Below are positions 51,083-61,300 of a stretch of 64,000 nucleotides of DNA, in pieces. A model generated the notes under the pieces. That model saw only the letters and a program-made list of their open reading frames with translations. It was not told the origin of the DNA and did not search any database. Positions within the stretch are counted from its first letter, which is position 1; each line of letters starts with the position of its first letter. The stretch is from Polyangiaceae bacterium (lineage in GTDB: Bacteria > Myxococcota_A > Polyangia > Polyangiales > Polyangiaceae), in the NCBI GenBank assembly GCA_019637265.1, contig JAHBVY010000003.1:124001-188000 (forward strand), read 5' to 3'. The position numbers were made by a program, and so were the translations under genes.

Positions 51083-52315
51083 ATGCAGCTGTTTCCAGTT
51101 GGAAAAGTTTATGACTTCATGGGCAAGCGGCGGATCTTCGTCCCGCTGACCTTGCTCGCCGTCGTCGCCTCCATCGTCAGCTTCTTCTACCCGGGGCCCA
51201 GCTTCGGGACGGACTTCCGTGGTGGCACCGAGGTGGAGGTCGCGTTCAAGGGGCCGGTGGAGGCAGGGCAGCTCCGAGACTTGATCGAGGGCTCGGGCTT
51301 CTCCACGCCGGACGTCATCCGGGTGGAAGATGGCGGCTCCGGGTACCGCTACATGCTGCGGGTGCAGGAGGTGTCCTCCATCGACGCGGCCAAGCAGCAG
51401 GAGATCAACAGCGCGCTGTGCTTCGGTGAGGGGCTCCCTCAGGATCGCTGCCCGGCGGAGACCTCACCCAGTGAGGTGAAGTTCAGCCCCGGCGGGGACA
51501 AGCTGACGATTCGTTACCGGACGGATCCAGACCTCGCGCGGATCCGCCAGCAGCTCACGCCGGTGGAGGGGGTGTCGATCCGCGCCGGGGAGAACGCGAT
51601 CGCGATCCAGAACGCGCGCGAGCACCGGGTGGACGTGCAGCTGCAGAGCAAGGGCGATCAGCTGATGGACGCGCTGCGCGAGGGGCTCGGCGCGGAGCTG
51701 GTGCCCGATCATCCGCTGCGCGTGGAGTGGATTGGCCCCAAGGCAGGCGCTCAGCTCCGCGACGCCGCCATCACCAGCGTGCTCATCTCGCTGGTGTTCA
51801 TCATGGCCTACATCGCGCTCCGCTTCGACGTGCGGTTCGCCCCGGGCGCCACGGTGGCCTTGGTACACGACGCCCTGCTCACGATGGGCGTGCTCAACTT
51901 CATGGGCCGGGAGATCACGCTGACTACCGTGGCGGCGCTGCTCACCATCATCGGTTACTCGGTGAACGACACGGTGGTGGTGTTCGACCGTGTGCGCGAG
52001 AACTTGGTGCGCCTGCGCGGGGCGAGCTTCATCAAGCTGATCAACGTGAGCCTCAGCGAGATGCTGAGCCGCACCATCATCACCGGCGGCTCCACCATCC
52101 TCGCCTTGCTCGCGTTCTTCGTGCGCGGCACCGGCACCTTGAAGGAGTTCGCCTTCACCCTGGTGATTGGCATGGTGCTCGGCATCTACTCGACCATCTT
52201 CATCGCGCTGCCGTTCACCGAGTGGCTCGATAGGACGGTGTTCGCCCGCATCGGGAAGAACAAGAAGAAGAAGCGCGCGGCGCCGATTCGTAAGGCGGGC
52301 GAAGCGGTGGTTTGA
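51083..52315 (+). CDS. secF: Protein translocase subunit SecF
   Basis: Partner of SecD. 410 residues. FGTDFRGGTEVEVAF is the conserved periplasmic entry motif, the C-terminal helices include MAYIALRFDVRFAPGATVAL, LLTIIGYSVNDTVVVFDRVR and ITGGSTILALLAFFVRG. A central periplasmic domain is larger than that of E. coli SecF (323 aa). It ends Lys/Arg-rich (KKKKRAAPIRKAG). Starts 3 bp after secD, so the pair is translationally coupled. Confidence 0.96.
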   Translation: MQLFPVGKVYDFMGKRRIFVPLTLLAVVASIVSFFYPGPSFGTDFRGGTEVEVAFKGPVEAGQLRDLIEGSGFSTPDVIRVEDGGSGYRYMLRVQEVSSIDAAKQQEINSALCFGEGLPQDRCPAETSPSEVKFSPGGDKLTIRYRTDPDLARIRQQLTPVEGVSIRAGENAIAIQNAREHRVDVQLQSKGDQLMDALREGLGAELVPDHPLRVEWIGPKAGAQLRDAAITSVLISLVFIMAYIALRFDVRFAPGATVALVHDALLTMGVLNFMGREITLTTVAALLTIIGYSVNDTVVVFDRVRENLVRLRGASFIKLINVSLSEMLSRTIITGGSTILALLAFFVRGTGTLKEFAFTLVIGMVLGIYSTIFIALPFTEWLDRTVFARIGKNKKKKRAAPIRKAGEAVV

Positions 52316-52343
52316 GGTGGGCGGGCCCCTCGACGCCGCTGAG

Positions 52344-54014
52344 ATGAGCGAGGTCGAGCGGCTCTCGCGAGCGCTCGGCAGCAGCCGAACGCTCGCTCAG
52401 GTGTTCGTCCGGCGCGGGCAGCTCGAGGCCGCGTCGGTCGAGCGCTTCCTCAGCCCCCAGCTCAGTCAGCTCACCTTACCGGATGCGATGGCCGATCGTG
52501 AGGTGCTCGCCGAGCGCCTCGCCCACGCGGCGCAGCACCAGCAGCGCGTGGTGGTGTTCGGTGACTACGACTGCGATGGCATCACGTCGGCAGCCATCTT
52601 GACGGATTTGCTACGGCGCCTGGGCGCGGTGGTGATCCCGCAGCTGGCGAGCCGCTTCAGCGGCGGCTACGGGGTCAGCCCGGAGGCGACCGATCGCATC
52701 CTGGCAGCCAAGCCAGCGGTGCTCGTCACCTGCGACTGCGGCTCGTCGGATCACAAGAGCCTCTCGCGGGTGAGGGACGCGGGGGTGGACGTCCTGGTGA
52801 TCGATCATCACCTGGTGCCGCGCGAGCCGCTGCCGGCGATGGCCTTCCTCAACCCGCACCGGCCGGAGTGCGGCTTCCCTTACAAAGGGCTCGCCTCGTG
52901 TGGCCTCGTGCTGTCGTTGGGCGCTGCGCTGCGCAAGCGCCTCGACCCGAAGCTCGACCTGCGGCCTTACCTCGACCTGGTGGCGATCGGCACCATCGCC
53001 GACGTGGCGCCGCTCGATGGCGACAACCGCGCCTTGGTGCGCGCCGGCTTGAACGTGCTCGGCACGGCGGCGCGGCCAGGGGTGCGGGCGCTGCTCGAGT
53101 ACGCGAAGATCGATCCGAGCGCGCCGGTTCGCGGGGAGGACGTCGCGTTCCGCATCGCGCCGCGCATCAACGCGCCGGGTCGCTTGGGCGCGCCGGACCC
53201 GGCCTTCGATCTGCTGCTCGCGCGGAACCTCGACACCGCGCGCTCCCTGGCGGCGCGGGTCGAGCAGCTGACGGACGAGCGCAAAGCGATCCAGCAGGAG
53301 ATGGAAGAGCAGGCCATCCAGGTGATCGAGCGCGAGGGGTGGGCCGATCGCCCGGCGCTGGTCATCGCGGAGGATGGCTTCAACCACGGTATCGTGGGGG
53401 TCGTCGCGGGGCGGCTGGTCGATCGCTACCAGGTGCCGGTGGTGGTCATCGGCTTCGAGGGGGACGAAGGTCGTGGCTCGGTGCGCGGGCCCGCCGGCGC
53501 GCGATTGTTCGATGCACTGACGGAAGCCTCCGGTCCGCTCACGCGCTTCGGGGGCCATCAGGCGGCGGCGGGCGTCACCGTGCAGCGCTCCGCTGTGGCG
53601 GCGTTCCGCGAGGCGTTCGAGGCCGCGTGCGGCGCCGGCGCGGCGGCGCCTCGAGGCGAGGTTCAAACGGACCCCGCCGCGGTGGTCCCGCTGATCGCGG
53701 GGGATCGGCTGTACCAGGTGGTGACCGACTTGGAGCGGCTGGAGCCCTGCGGTGAGCGGAACCCAGCGCCCAGCCTCGAGATCACCGCGCGCCTCACCTC
53801 GGCGCGCGTGGTGGGCGACGGACACCTCAAGCTGGATCTCGACGTCGGCGGCCAGCGGCTCTCGGCCTTCGGGTTCGGGCAGGGGGAGCTCGCGGGCTCC
53901 CTCGGCAGCGAGGTGACGCTGGTGGGGAAATTGAAGCGCGACACCTACCACGGGGGTGAAGCGGTGGAGCTGCGGATTGGCTCGGTGCAGAGCGCGGCGG
54001 CACCTGTGGGGTGA
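52344..54014 (+). CDS. recJ: Single-stranded-DNA-specific exonuclease RecJ
   Basis: 5'-3' exonuclease of the DHH superfamily used in recombination and mismatch repair. 556 residues from ATG 52344; a GTG at 52317, one base after the secF stop, is an equally possible start. Motifs: VVFGDYDCDGITSAAI (metal Asp), TCDCGSSDHKSL, VIDHHLVP (DHH), AIGTIADVAPLDGDNR, then the DHHA1 region RFGGHQAAAGVTV (GGH) and an OB-fold C-terminus (PCGERNPAPSLEI, VTLVGKLKRDTYHGGEAVEL). Follows secF as last gene of a likely operon. Confidence 0.95.
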   Translation: MSEVERLSRALGSSRTLAQVFVRRGQLEAASVERFLSPQLSQLTLPDAMADREVLAERLAHAAQHQQRVVVFGDYDCDGITSAAILTDLLRRLGAVVIPQLASRFSGGYGVSPEATDRILAAKPAVLVTCDCGSSDHKSLSRVRDAGVDVLVIDHHLVPREPLPAMAFLNPHRPECGFPYKGLASCGLVLSLGAALRKRLDPKLDLRPYLDLVAIGTIADVAPLDGDNRALVRAGLNVLGTAARPGVRALLEYAKIDPSAPVRGEDVAFRIAPRINAPGRLGAPDPAFDLLLARNLDTARSLAARVEQLTDERKAIQQEMEEQAIQVIEREGWADRPALVIAEDGFNHGIVGVVAGRLVDRYQVPVVVIGFEGDEGRGSVRGPAGARLFDALTEASGPLTRFGGHQAAAGVTVQRSAVAAFREAFEAACGAGAAAPRGEVQTDPAAVVPLIAGDRLYQVVTDLERLEPCGERNPAPSLEITARLTSARVVGDGHLKLDLDVGGQRLSAFGFGQGELAGSLGSEVTLVGKLKRDTYHGGEAVELRIGSVQSAAAPVG

Positions 54015-54055
54015 GCGGGGTTGAGGGCTTGGGCAGCGTACCGTAGACCACGGGC

Positions 54056-54835
54056 GTGGAGACCTTGATCCGGTTCAGCGGCGTGAAGAAGAGCTTCGGT
54101 GAGAAGGTCATCTACAACGGGCTCGACCTCAGCATCCGGCGCGGCGAGGCCTTCACCATCCTCGGGGGCTCGGGGGTGGGGAAGAGCGTGATGCTCAAGA
54201 TGCTGATCGGCCTGCTCCAGGCCGACGCGGGGAGCATCGTCTTCGACGGCGCCGAGATCACCCAGATGTCGGAGGCGGAGCTCTCCCAGGTGAGGCGCCG
54301 CATCGCCATGTTGTTCCAGAGCGGCGCGCTGTTCGACTCGCTCACCGTAGGCGAGAACGTGGCCTATGGTCTGGAAGAGCATTTCCGTGAGGAAATGTCC
54401 CGCGCGGAGATGGATGATCGCGTCGCCTGGGCGCTCGGCCTGGTGGGGCTGCCTGGCATCGAGGACATGCGCCCCTCGGATCTGTCGGGCGGCATGCGCA
54501 AGCGCGTGGGCCTGGCGCGCGCCATCGCAGTGCAGCCGGAGGTGCTGCTCTACGACGAGCCCACCACGGGGCTGGATCCGGTGAACACCGCGCGCGTGAA
54601 CCACATGATCACCGGCCTCCAGGCGAAGCTGAAGATCACCAGCATCGTGGTGACCCACGACATGGGCAGCGCCTTCAGCATCAGCGACCGGCTGGCGATG
54701 GTGCACGGCGGCCGCATCATCGCCTGCGGCACGCCAGAGGAGTTCAAGGGCTCCGACGACGCGCGGGTGACGGACTTCATCGTGGGCCGCGCGCCCGTGC
54801 AAGAAGACGTGGAGACGCTGCTCCGCAGCGGGTGA
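54056..54835 (+). CDS. mlaF: Mla-type phospholipid transport ATPase (MlaF-like)
   Basis: ATPase of the MCE/Mla system moving phospholipids between inner and outer membranes. 259 residues from GTG 54056. Walker A GGSGVGKSVM, Q-loop FQSGALFDSLTVGENV, signature LSGGMRKRVGLARAI, Walker B LLYDEPTTGLDP and H-loop VVTHDMGSAF. FQSGALFDSLTV(G/R)ENV is specific for MlaF/Mkl-type ATPases. Its permease mlaE is not in the window, and the probable mlaD lies ~2 kb away beyond an opposite gene. Confidence 0.92.
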   Translation: METLIRFSGVKKSFGEKVIYNGLDLSIRRGEAFTILGGSGVGKSVMLKMLIGLLQADAGSIVFDGAEITQMSEAELSQVRRRIAMLFQSGALFDSLTVGENVAYGLEEHFREEMSRAEMDDRVAWALGLVGLPGIEDMRPSDLSGGMRKRVGLARAIAVQPEVLLYDEPTTGLDPVNTARVNHMITGLQAKLKITSIVVTHDMGSAFSISDRLAMVHGGRIIACGTPEEFKGSDDARVTDFIVGRAPVQEDVETLLRSG

Positions 54836-54862
54836 CGAGGTGGGGCCGTTGCTGAGGTGGTC

Positions 54863-54920
54863 ACGTCAGTGGAGCTGACGTTCTAGCTGAGGGCGCGCCG
54901 AACATCAGTGAAGCTGACGT
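54863..54920. repeat. Two tandem GTCAG-N5-CTGAC palindromes
   Basis: ACGTCAG-TGGAG-CTGACGT (54863-54881) is a perfect 7-bp-arm palindrome; ACATCAG-TGAAG-CTGACGT (54902-54920) is the same with one change. They stand 39 bp apart between the convergent mlaF and DUF4126 genes and could serve as terminators or protein sites. Confidence 0.7.
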
Positions 54921-54932
54921 GATATCCTGAGG

Positions 54933-56546
54933 CTACGTGGCCGGCGCGGCGCTGAGCAGGCGCCACACCACGCGCCAGGAGCCGTCCGTCACCGGGTCTG
55001 GGTCGCTCTCACGGAACTCGTCTCCCGGCGCCGCGCTGGGCACCCACACGGCGCAGGGCACGTTGGGGAGGAAGCTCCAGGTGTCCACCGTGCCATCCAG
55101 GTGCGCCTTCAACGCGTGGCGGCTCAGGTCCCTCAGCGCGACCGCGTTGAGCACCGCCGCATAGACGATCGCCACGGGCCAGAAGAACCCGACGCTGAAC
55201 AGCACGGAGGCGGCGAGGTAGCCCGAGAGGAGCAGCCCCACCAAGAAGCGGCCCTTGAACGGGGAGGTGAGGTAGCCCACGCCGATCGGCACCCACACGC
55301 CGCCGGTCAGGACACCGCCGATGATCGCCGCGCCCACCGTGAGCAGCCCTTGCAGGCGCAGGTCGCCGAGGCGCGCCGCCGGCAGGTAGCGAAGCCGCTG
55401 GACCCCCTCGATGTGAAACCTCGCGGAGGCGCTGCCAGTGCGCACCCGCACGAGCTTCGCCGCGGCGGCGGCCTGGATGATGCGCCGACTGGTGGCGGCG
55501 GGCGTGCCGGGGAAGAGGTAGAGCGCGCGCTCGCCGCCAGAGGCGCCCGCGAAGGTGAGCGCGCGATAAGTCAGTGTCTCTACCAAGCCGATGCGCTGAA
55601 GCTCGCTCAGCCCCACGTGGTGGCGCCGCACCCTGAGCAAGCCCTTCACCACGAAGCTGACGCCGTGCTCATCAATGATCAAGAACCCTGACCTAAACAG
55701 CCCCACGTTCGGCATGCGGTAGGCGTAGGCAGGCACCCGCTGGCTCAAGTCGCGATCCGGCAGCGCGCGCTTCAGCCACCGGGGCGGCGGCGGCTGGGTC
55801 TCTGAGCCCGTGTGCTTCTTCCACAGGGATATGAAAATGCGCAGTTGGATCAGGGTGAGCCGCGTCAACACCGGCGCCGTGAACAGCCCCACCGCCAGGT
55901 AGGCCACCCCGAGCGCCGCCATCAGCACGCTGTCCCCCAGCACCAGGCCTCCCAAGGTGGCGCCCCAGGCGAACAGGTCGTCGACGAATGAGTGCGCCAC
56001 GCGCACCCCCGGCACCGGCACCAGCGTGAGCAAGAGCCGCGTGCCCGTCTTCCCCACGGTGGCGATCAGCCCCGCGAGCGCCCCGAGCGCGATGAACAGC
56101 GCGATCCACGCGGCCGGGCTCAGCACCGGCTCCTCCGCCTCACCTGTTCCTACGTTGAAACCAAACCCGCTGGCGAGCGCCACGAGCTGGCCCTCACCTG
56201 CGCCCTCCATTCCATGAGTGGTGCCCACGCCGATCAGCGCGGCCACGGCGATGGCGGCGAATGGGCGCCAGGTGGTGGACACCGGCGTGAGCCAGGCCTC
56301 GATCCACCCCACCTTGTCCGCCAGCGAGTCCGCGATGGACAGCACCAGGAACACCACGCCGAGGGTGAGCAGCAGCCCAGGTGAGCCCAGGCCGTGCAGG
56401 CCGCGGTGGAGTGTCGGCTCCATCAGCCAGGCGGGCACCGTGTCCGCTTGGGCCAGCAGCAAGATGACGGCGAGCGGGAGCCACGGGTTCTTGCCGGCGG
56501 CCGCGCTGGCCGAGAGGGCAGTGACCAGCGAGGAGACGGGGGGCAC
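54933..56546 (-). CDS. DUF4126-containing polytopic membrane protein
   Basis: 537 residues from GTG 56546. The N-terminal ~210 residues are a DUF4126 domain (SIADSLADKVGWIEAWLTPV, WRPFAAIAVAALIGVGTTHG, LVLGDSVLMAALGVAYLAVG) with about six helices. A middle soluble domain (260-400) has a hydrophobic strand pattern (RSGFLIIDEHGVSFVVKGLL, GGERALYLFPGTPAATSR), then three more helices (LLTVGAAIIGGVLTGGVWVP). The C-terminus is acidic. DUF4126 has no known function. It is inserted in reverse between mlaF and mlaD. Confidence 0.78.
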   Translation of the reverse strand: MPPVSSLVTALSASAAAGKNPWLPLAVILLLAQADTVPAWLMEPTLHRGLHGLGSPGLLLTLGVVFLVLSIADSLADKVGWIEAWLTPVSTTWRPFAAIAVAALIGVGTTHGMEGAGEGQLVALASGFGFNVGTGEAEEPVLSPAAWIALFIALGALAGLIATVGKTGTRLLLTLVPVPGVRVAHSFVDDLFAWGATLGGLVLGDSVLMAALGVAYLAVGLFTAPVLTRLTLIQLRIFISLWKKHTGSETQPPPPRWLKRALPDRDLSQRVPAYAYRMPNVGLFRSGFLIIDEHGVSFVVKGLLRVRRHHVGLSELQRIGLVETLTYRALTFAGASGGERALYLFPGTPAATSRRIIQAAAAAKLVRVRTGSASARFHIEGVQRLRYLPAARLGDLRLQGLLTVGAAIIGGVLTGGVWVPIGVGYLTSPFKGRFLVGLLLSGYLAASVLFSVGFFWPVAIVYAAVLNAVALRDLSRHALKAHLDGTVDTWSFLPNVPCAVWVPSAAPGDEFRESDPDPVTDGSWRVVWRLLSAAPAT

Positions 56547-56629
56547 CTGCGCGAGGGTGCCACAGCGGCGCGAGGGGGGATATGTCCTCGAGGTGCGAGC
56601 ACCCGCGCCGCGTCGCGGCGTGCAGCCAT

Positions 56630-56710
56630 GCGGGGACTGGGGCGGGGGAAGCCGCGCGGATCGCTCGGGGACTGCAGCGCCGCTCGGTGGCTCGCGCTGG
56701 GACCAACCCC
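56630..56710. repeat. Dispersed ~80-bp intergenic element (family A, copy 2)
   Basis: Aligns with 16898-16980 (see there). The right end, ACTGCAGCGCCG to CGCTGGGACCAACCCCC, is also shared with 35718-35758. It lies between the divergent DUF4126 and mlaD genes. CCAACCCCC is followed by AAAA as in family B. Confidence 0.65.
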
Positions 56711-56906
56711 CAAAACCCGCGGCAGCGCGCGCGATTCACGTCGATGTGTGGTGGTCACCCTGGCTCGAGCCGTTGCTCGATCGGGTGACGGCGCGTGCAC
56801 CGCGCGGGTCTGGGGTATAACTGGGGCGCGGGTCACCCCGGCGGCTTGGCAGCAAGACCGTAGGGCCTATAGAGCGCCTACCAGCGGGGGGCGCCAGGCG
56901 TTCGAG

Positions 56907-58172
56907 ATGTCGAGAGAGGTCAAAGTTGGGCTGTTCGTCCTCACCGGGCTGATTTTGTCAGCCATCGTCGTGTTTTTGATCGGCGACGAGCGGGGGATGT
57001 TCAAGTCGAGCGACCCTTACACCGCGCACTTCACCGACGTGCAGGGGTTGAAGCGCGGCTCCCCGGTGCGGATGGGCGGGCTGGACATCGGGACGGTGCT
57101 CGAGGTCGGCTACCCGGAGGACCACACGGAGTCGCGCGCCTACGTGAAGATCACGCTGCACCGCGAGCAGGGCGCGCGGGTGCGGGAGGACAGCATCGCG
57201 ACGATCGAGAACCGTGGCCTGCTCGGCGACAAGATGGTGGTCATCTCCCCTGGCGATCCGAAGCGCTCGGCGATCCCCTCGGGGGGCGAAATTCGCAGCA
57301 AAGATCCGGAAGATTTGGGCGAGCTGCTGAAGAAGGTCACGAACATCGGCGACAAGGCCGAGGGGGTGATGACCAACCTGGAGCGCACCACCGCGACGCT
57401 GGCGGAGCCGAAATTCCAGGAGGATTTGAAGGCGGGGGTCGGCTCGCTGTCGGGCATCCTGGAGAGCGTGGACAAGCGCGAGGGGTACATCGGCAAGCTG
57501 ATGAGTGACCCGGCGGAGTCCGCCAAGATCTCGCGGACGCTGAGCAACCTGGAGCGGAGCACGGCCAACTTGGACCGCCTGCTGACGGGCATCAATCAGG
57601 TGGTTCACCGCGTGAATCACGGGCCCGGCTTGGCGCATGAGGTGGTTTACGGCGAGGGCTCGGCGCACACCGTGGCGAAGTTTGGTGACGCGGCGGGTGA
57701 GGTGGCGCTGCTCCTCAAGGGCGTGCGTGAGGGCAATGGCTTCGCGCACACCCTGCTCTACGGGGGTGAGGGGTCGCAAGGGGCGATGGCGAACCTCGAC
57801 GCCATGAGCGCGGACTTGCGGAAAATCGTGGCGGACTTGCGCGCCGGTCGCGGCACCTTGGGTGCGCTCTTGGTGGACCCCTCGGTGTATGAGGACGTGA
57901 AGATGCTGCTCGGCAACGTGCAGCGGAACCAGTCGCTGCGCGCGCTGGTGCGCTACTCCATCCGTCAAGACGAGGTGAAGCCTTCCGTCACGGATCCTGA
58001 CGGTCCCAAGGGTGCGCCCAAGAGCCCGCCAGCAGCCGGCTCGAAGGAGGCTGGCCCCGCGGAGCGGCTCTCTCCAGAGCCTCCGAAGGCCGATGCGCCT
58101 GCAGCGCGCGGGGGACAGCCCAGTGGGCCCGCGGTTCGGCCGCCGCGCGCCGAGCGCCGCTCGATCCCTTGA
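56907..58172 (+). CDS. mlaD: MlaD-like MCE-domain lipid-binding protein
   Basis: 421 residues. One N-terminal helix (KVGLFVLTGLILSAIVVFLIG) anchors it in the inner membrane; the MCE domain follows (residues 38-120) with GLKRGSPVRMGGLDIGTVLE and RVREDSIATIENRGLLGDK. The long C-terminal part is helical (GVGSLSGILESVDKREGYIG, SNLERSTANLDRLLTGIN) as in longer MlaD/Mce proteins that make trans-periplasmic tubes, and ends in a disordered Pro/Ala region. ATG 56907 starts the domain. The gene is separated from mlaF by an opposite gene and mlaE is absent. Confidence 0.88.
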   Translation: MSREVKVGLFVLTGLILSAIVVFLIGDERGMFKSSDPYTAHFTDVQGLKRGSPVRMGGLDIGTVLEVGYPEDHTESRAYVKITLHREQGARVREDSIATIENRGLLGDKMVVISPGDPKRSAIPSGGEIRSKDPEDLGELLKKVTNIGDKAEGVMTNLERTTATLAEPKFQEDLKAGVGSLSGILESVDKREGYIGKLMSDPAESAKISRTLSNLERSTANLDRLLTGINQVVHRVNHGPGLAHEVVYGEGSAHTVAKFGDAAGEVALLLKGVREGNGFAHTLLYGGEGSQGAMANLDAMSADLRKIVADLRAGRGTLGALLVDPSVYEDVKMLLGNVQRNQSLRALVRYSIRQDEVKPSVTDPDGPKGAPKSPPAAGSKEAGPAERLSPEPPKADAPAARGGQPSGPAVRPPRAERRSIP

Positions 58173-58388
58173 GCGTCGATTCCTGAGCAGAGCTCCATCC
58201 CCCGCGCCTCGAGGTTTCGTCGCTTGACGGGAGTTTTTTTGGGGGTTGGCTCACGCTGCGCGCGCCGCGCGTCGCTCGCAGGTTCCCCTGGGCGTCGCTC
58301 GATCCCCGAGCCGCGCGCGCTGTCCAGCGCGCTCTGAGCCTGCGCGTGTCGCGCTCGCCGGCTCTATCCTCTAGACTTCGGTCGTCCC
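58173..58388. other. Gap before the S41 protease gene
   Basis: TTTTTTTGGGGGTTGGC at 58234-58250 is another T/G-tract end like those of family B; no inverted partner was found. Nothing else is identifiable. Confidence 0.4.
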
Positions 58389-61300
58389 ATGAGAGTCCTT
58401 CAGCGCCTCGGCAAGACCCTGCTGATCCTCAGCATCTTCGCGGTCTCGTCCTTCTTTGCCCTGCGTTACGGCACCGGTGGCCTGTGGCGCGGCTTGGAGG
58501 CGGCGCACGCCGTCACCGCGCCGGGCAAGCCGAAGGTCCCCTATGACCTCGCGCAGCTGAGCGCCGTCAACGAGACGCTGAAGATCATCCGCGACAAGTA
58601 CGTGGAGCCGAAGCGCATCAACCCGCGCCAGATGTTCGTCAGCGCGCTTGACGAAATCCAGAAGGAGGTGGCGCAGGTCATCGTCCTCCACGAGGAGAAG
58701 GCGCCCACCGTCAAGGTGCGGGTGGGGACCGACGAGCAGGAGTTCCGGGTGGACAACATCCAGGGCCCCTGGGACGTTTCCGCGCGGCTACGCGAGGTGT
58801 TCGTGTTCCTTCAGCAACACCTGAAGGACACCGAGGTGGACCTGCGCGACATCGAGTACGCCGCCTGCAACGGCATGCTGAGCACGTTGGATCCGCACAG
58901 CGTGTTCATGAGCCCGGAGGCGTACCGCGACATGAACGTCTCCACCTCGGGGCACTTCGGGGGCCTCGGCATCGTGATCAGCATCCGCGATCAGATGCTG
59001 ACCGTGATGCGCCCGATGCCGGAGACACCCGCGGGGCGCGCCGGGCTGCGCCGCCTCGATCGCATCACCAAGATCAATAACGAGTCCACCCTCAACATGC
59101 CGCTCGATGACGCCGTGGCGCGCCTGCGCGGCAAGCCGGGCACCCAGGTGACCATCTGGGTGCACCGTGAGGGGAAGGAGGGTTGGGCAGGTTCCCGTCC
59201 TTTCGTGCTCACGCGCGAGGAGATCCGCATTCGCTCGGTGGAGGGCCGCCTGCTGTCGCCGGGCATCGGCTACGTGCGGCTGCGCCAGTTCCAGAGCAGC
59301 ACCTCGCGCGAGCTGGAGGAGTCGCTCTCGCAGCTGCGCAGCAAGGAGCCGCTGCGCGGCCTGGTGCTCGACCTGCGGGGCAACCCCGGAGGCCTGCTCG
59401 ATCAAGCGGCGAAGGTGGCCGATCAGTTCTTGGACAGCGGCGTGATCGTGGCCACCGTGGGCAACGCGGAGGGCCGCGAAGAGAAGCGCGCCACGCCGCG
59501 CGGCACCGAGCCGCCGTACCCTATTTTGGTGCTGACGAACCCCTCCTCGGCGAGCGCCAGCGAGATCGTCGCGGGCGCGCTGAAGAACCACGGGCGCGCG
59601 CTGATCGTGGGCCAGCGCACTTTTGGTAAGGGCACCGTGCAGCTGGTGTTCCCCAACGTGACGCGGGACGGCGCAGCGCTCAAGCTGACCATCGCGCAGT
59701 ACCTGACGCCGGGGGACGTGTCGATTCAGGGCGTGGGGGTGACGCCGGACATCGAGCTCGACCCGATGACGGCGGACACGCTGGAGATGGATCTCTTCCG
59801 TTCGGAGCTGCCGTTCCGCGAGCGCGACCTGGACAAGAGCCTCAGCAACGAGGCGCGCCGCGACACCGAGCGGCCGGCGCTCAAGGTGCGCTACAACCTG
59901 CCGGAGTCCGAGCGCGCGGAGATGCGTGAGCGCGGCGCTGACCTCGACGATGAATTCCGCGAGGATTTCCCGATTCGGCTGGCGAAGCAGGTGGTGGCCA
60001 AGCTGCCAGTCGCCAAGCGGCCTGACCAATTGAGCGCCGTGCGCTCCTTGGTGGAGAGCATCGAGAAGAAGGAGGTCGAGTCGATCACGGCCGATCTGGC
60101 GCGCCTGGGCGTGGATTGGAGCTCGCCGCCGGCGGACGCCGCCGCCCCCGCGCAGTCGGACCTCGAGGTCTCGGTGCGCACCGATCAGAAGGACGACACC
60201 ACGGTCGCGGGCGGCAAGATGAAGCTCGAGGTGCGGGTGAAGAACCACGGCGCGCACCCGCTCTATCAGCTCCGCGCCACCACCAAGAGCGACAGCGGCT
60301 ACTACGACGAGAAGGAGCTGGTGTTCGGCAAGCTGGACGCAGGCCAGGAGCGCACCGTCTCCGTGCCGCTCGGCTGGTGTGACGTGGAGGGCCGAAAGGT
60401 CGGCTCCACCCGCGCGCTGCCACAAGACGCCAAGCGCGTCTGCACCCTCCCGAAGGACGCCGTCACGCGCCAAGACGTGGTGAAGGTGCGCTTCGAGGCG
60501 GCGGGCGACGTGGCGCCGAAGGAGGCCGAGTTCCGCCCCACGGTGAAGGCGCTGGAGCGCCCCGTGTTCGCCTACAGCTATCAGGTGGTGGACAACCGCC
60601 CTGGCAATGGCGATGGGCAGATCACCAAGGGGGAGGGGGTTAGCCTGTACCTCACCATCAAGAACGTCGGGCGAGGCCCGTCGCTGGAGACCCAAGCGAA
60701 CATCCGTAACCTGACGGGGGACGGCATCTTGCTTCGGGCGGGTCGCTTCGACGTCTCCAACCTCAAGCCGGGGGACGAGCGTGAGGTGGTGTTCACGCTG
60801 GACGTGCTGGAGGAGCTGGCGGAGACCTTCGTGAAGGTCGAGCTCTCCATCATCGATCAGGACCTGCGGGTCGTCGCCAGCGAGAAGCTGACGCTGCCCG
60901 TGGCGCAGCAGGGCCTCTCGCTCGGCAACGCGGCGGGCTTCGCGAAGGCGAAGGACAGCGCCGCGGTGCGGGCGCAGCCAGTGGCCTCCGGGCTCGTGGT
61001 GGGTGAGCTGGCGGCTGGTAAGTCGACGGAACGACTCGGCAACTTCGGCGCCTTCACCAAGGTGTCGCTGGGGCAGGGGCGCTTCGGCTTCGTGGAGAGC
61101 GCGGCGCTGGAAGACGCGCAGGGCCCGGCGGCGGCCGGCGCCTTCAAGCCGAGCTTCGTGCGCTCCCCACCGCTGCTCGAGGTCAACGTGGCGAGCCTGG
61201 CCACGCGCGCAGACACGGTGCGGCTGGAAGGTCAGGCGACCGATCTCGATCGGGTGCTGGACACCTACATCTTCGTGGGCACCAGTAAGGTCTTCTACCA

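Noticed and set aside
58788..60695. Open frame of about 635 codons antisense to the S41 protease
   Set aside because: Same shadow effect; no recognisable domain and no ribosome site.
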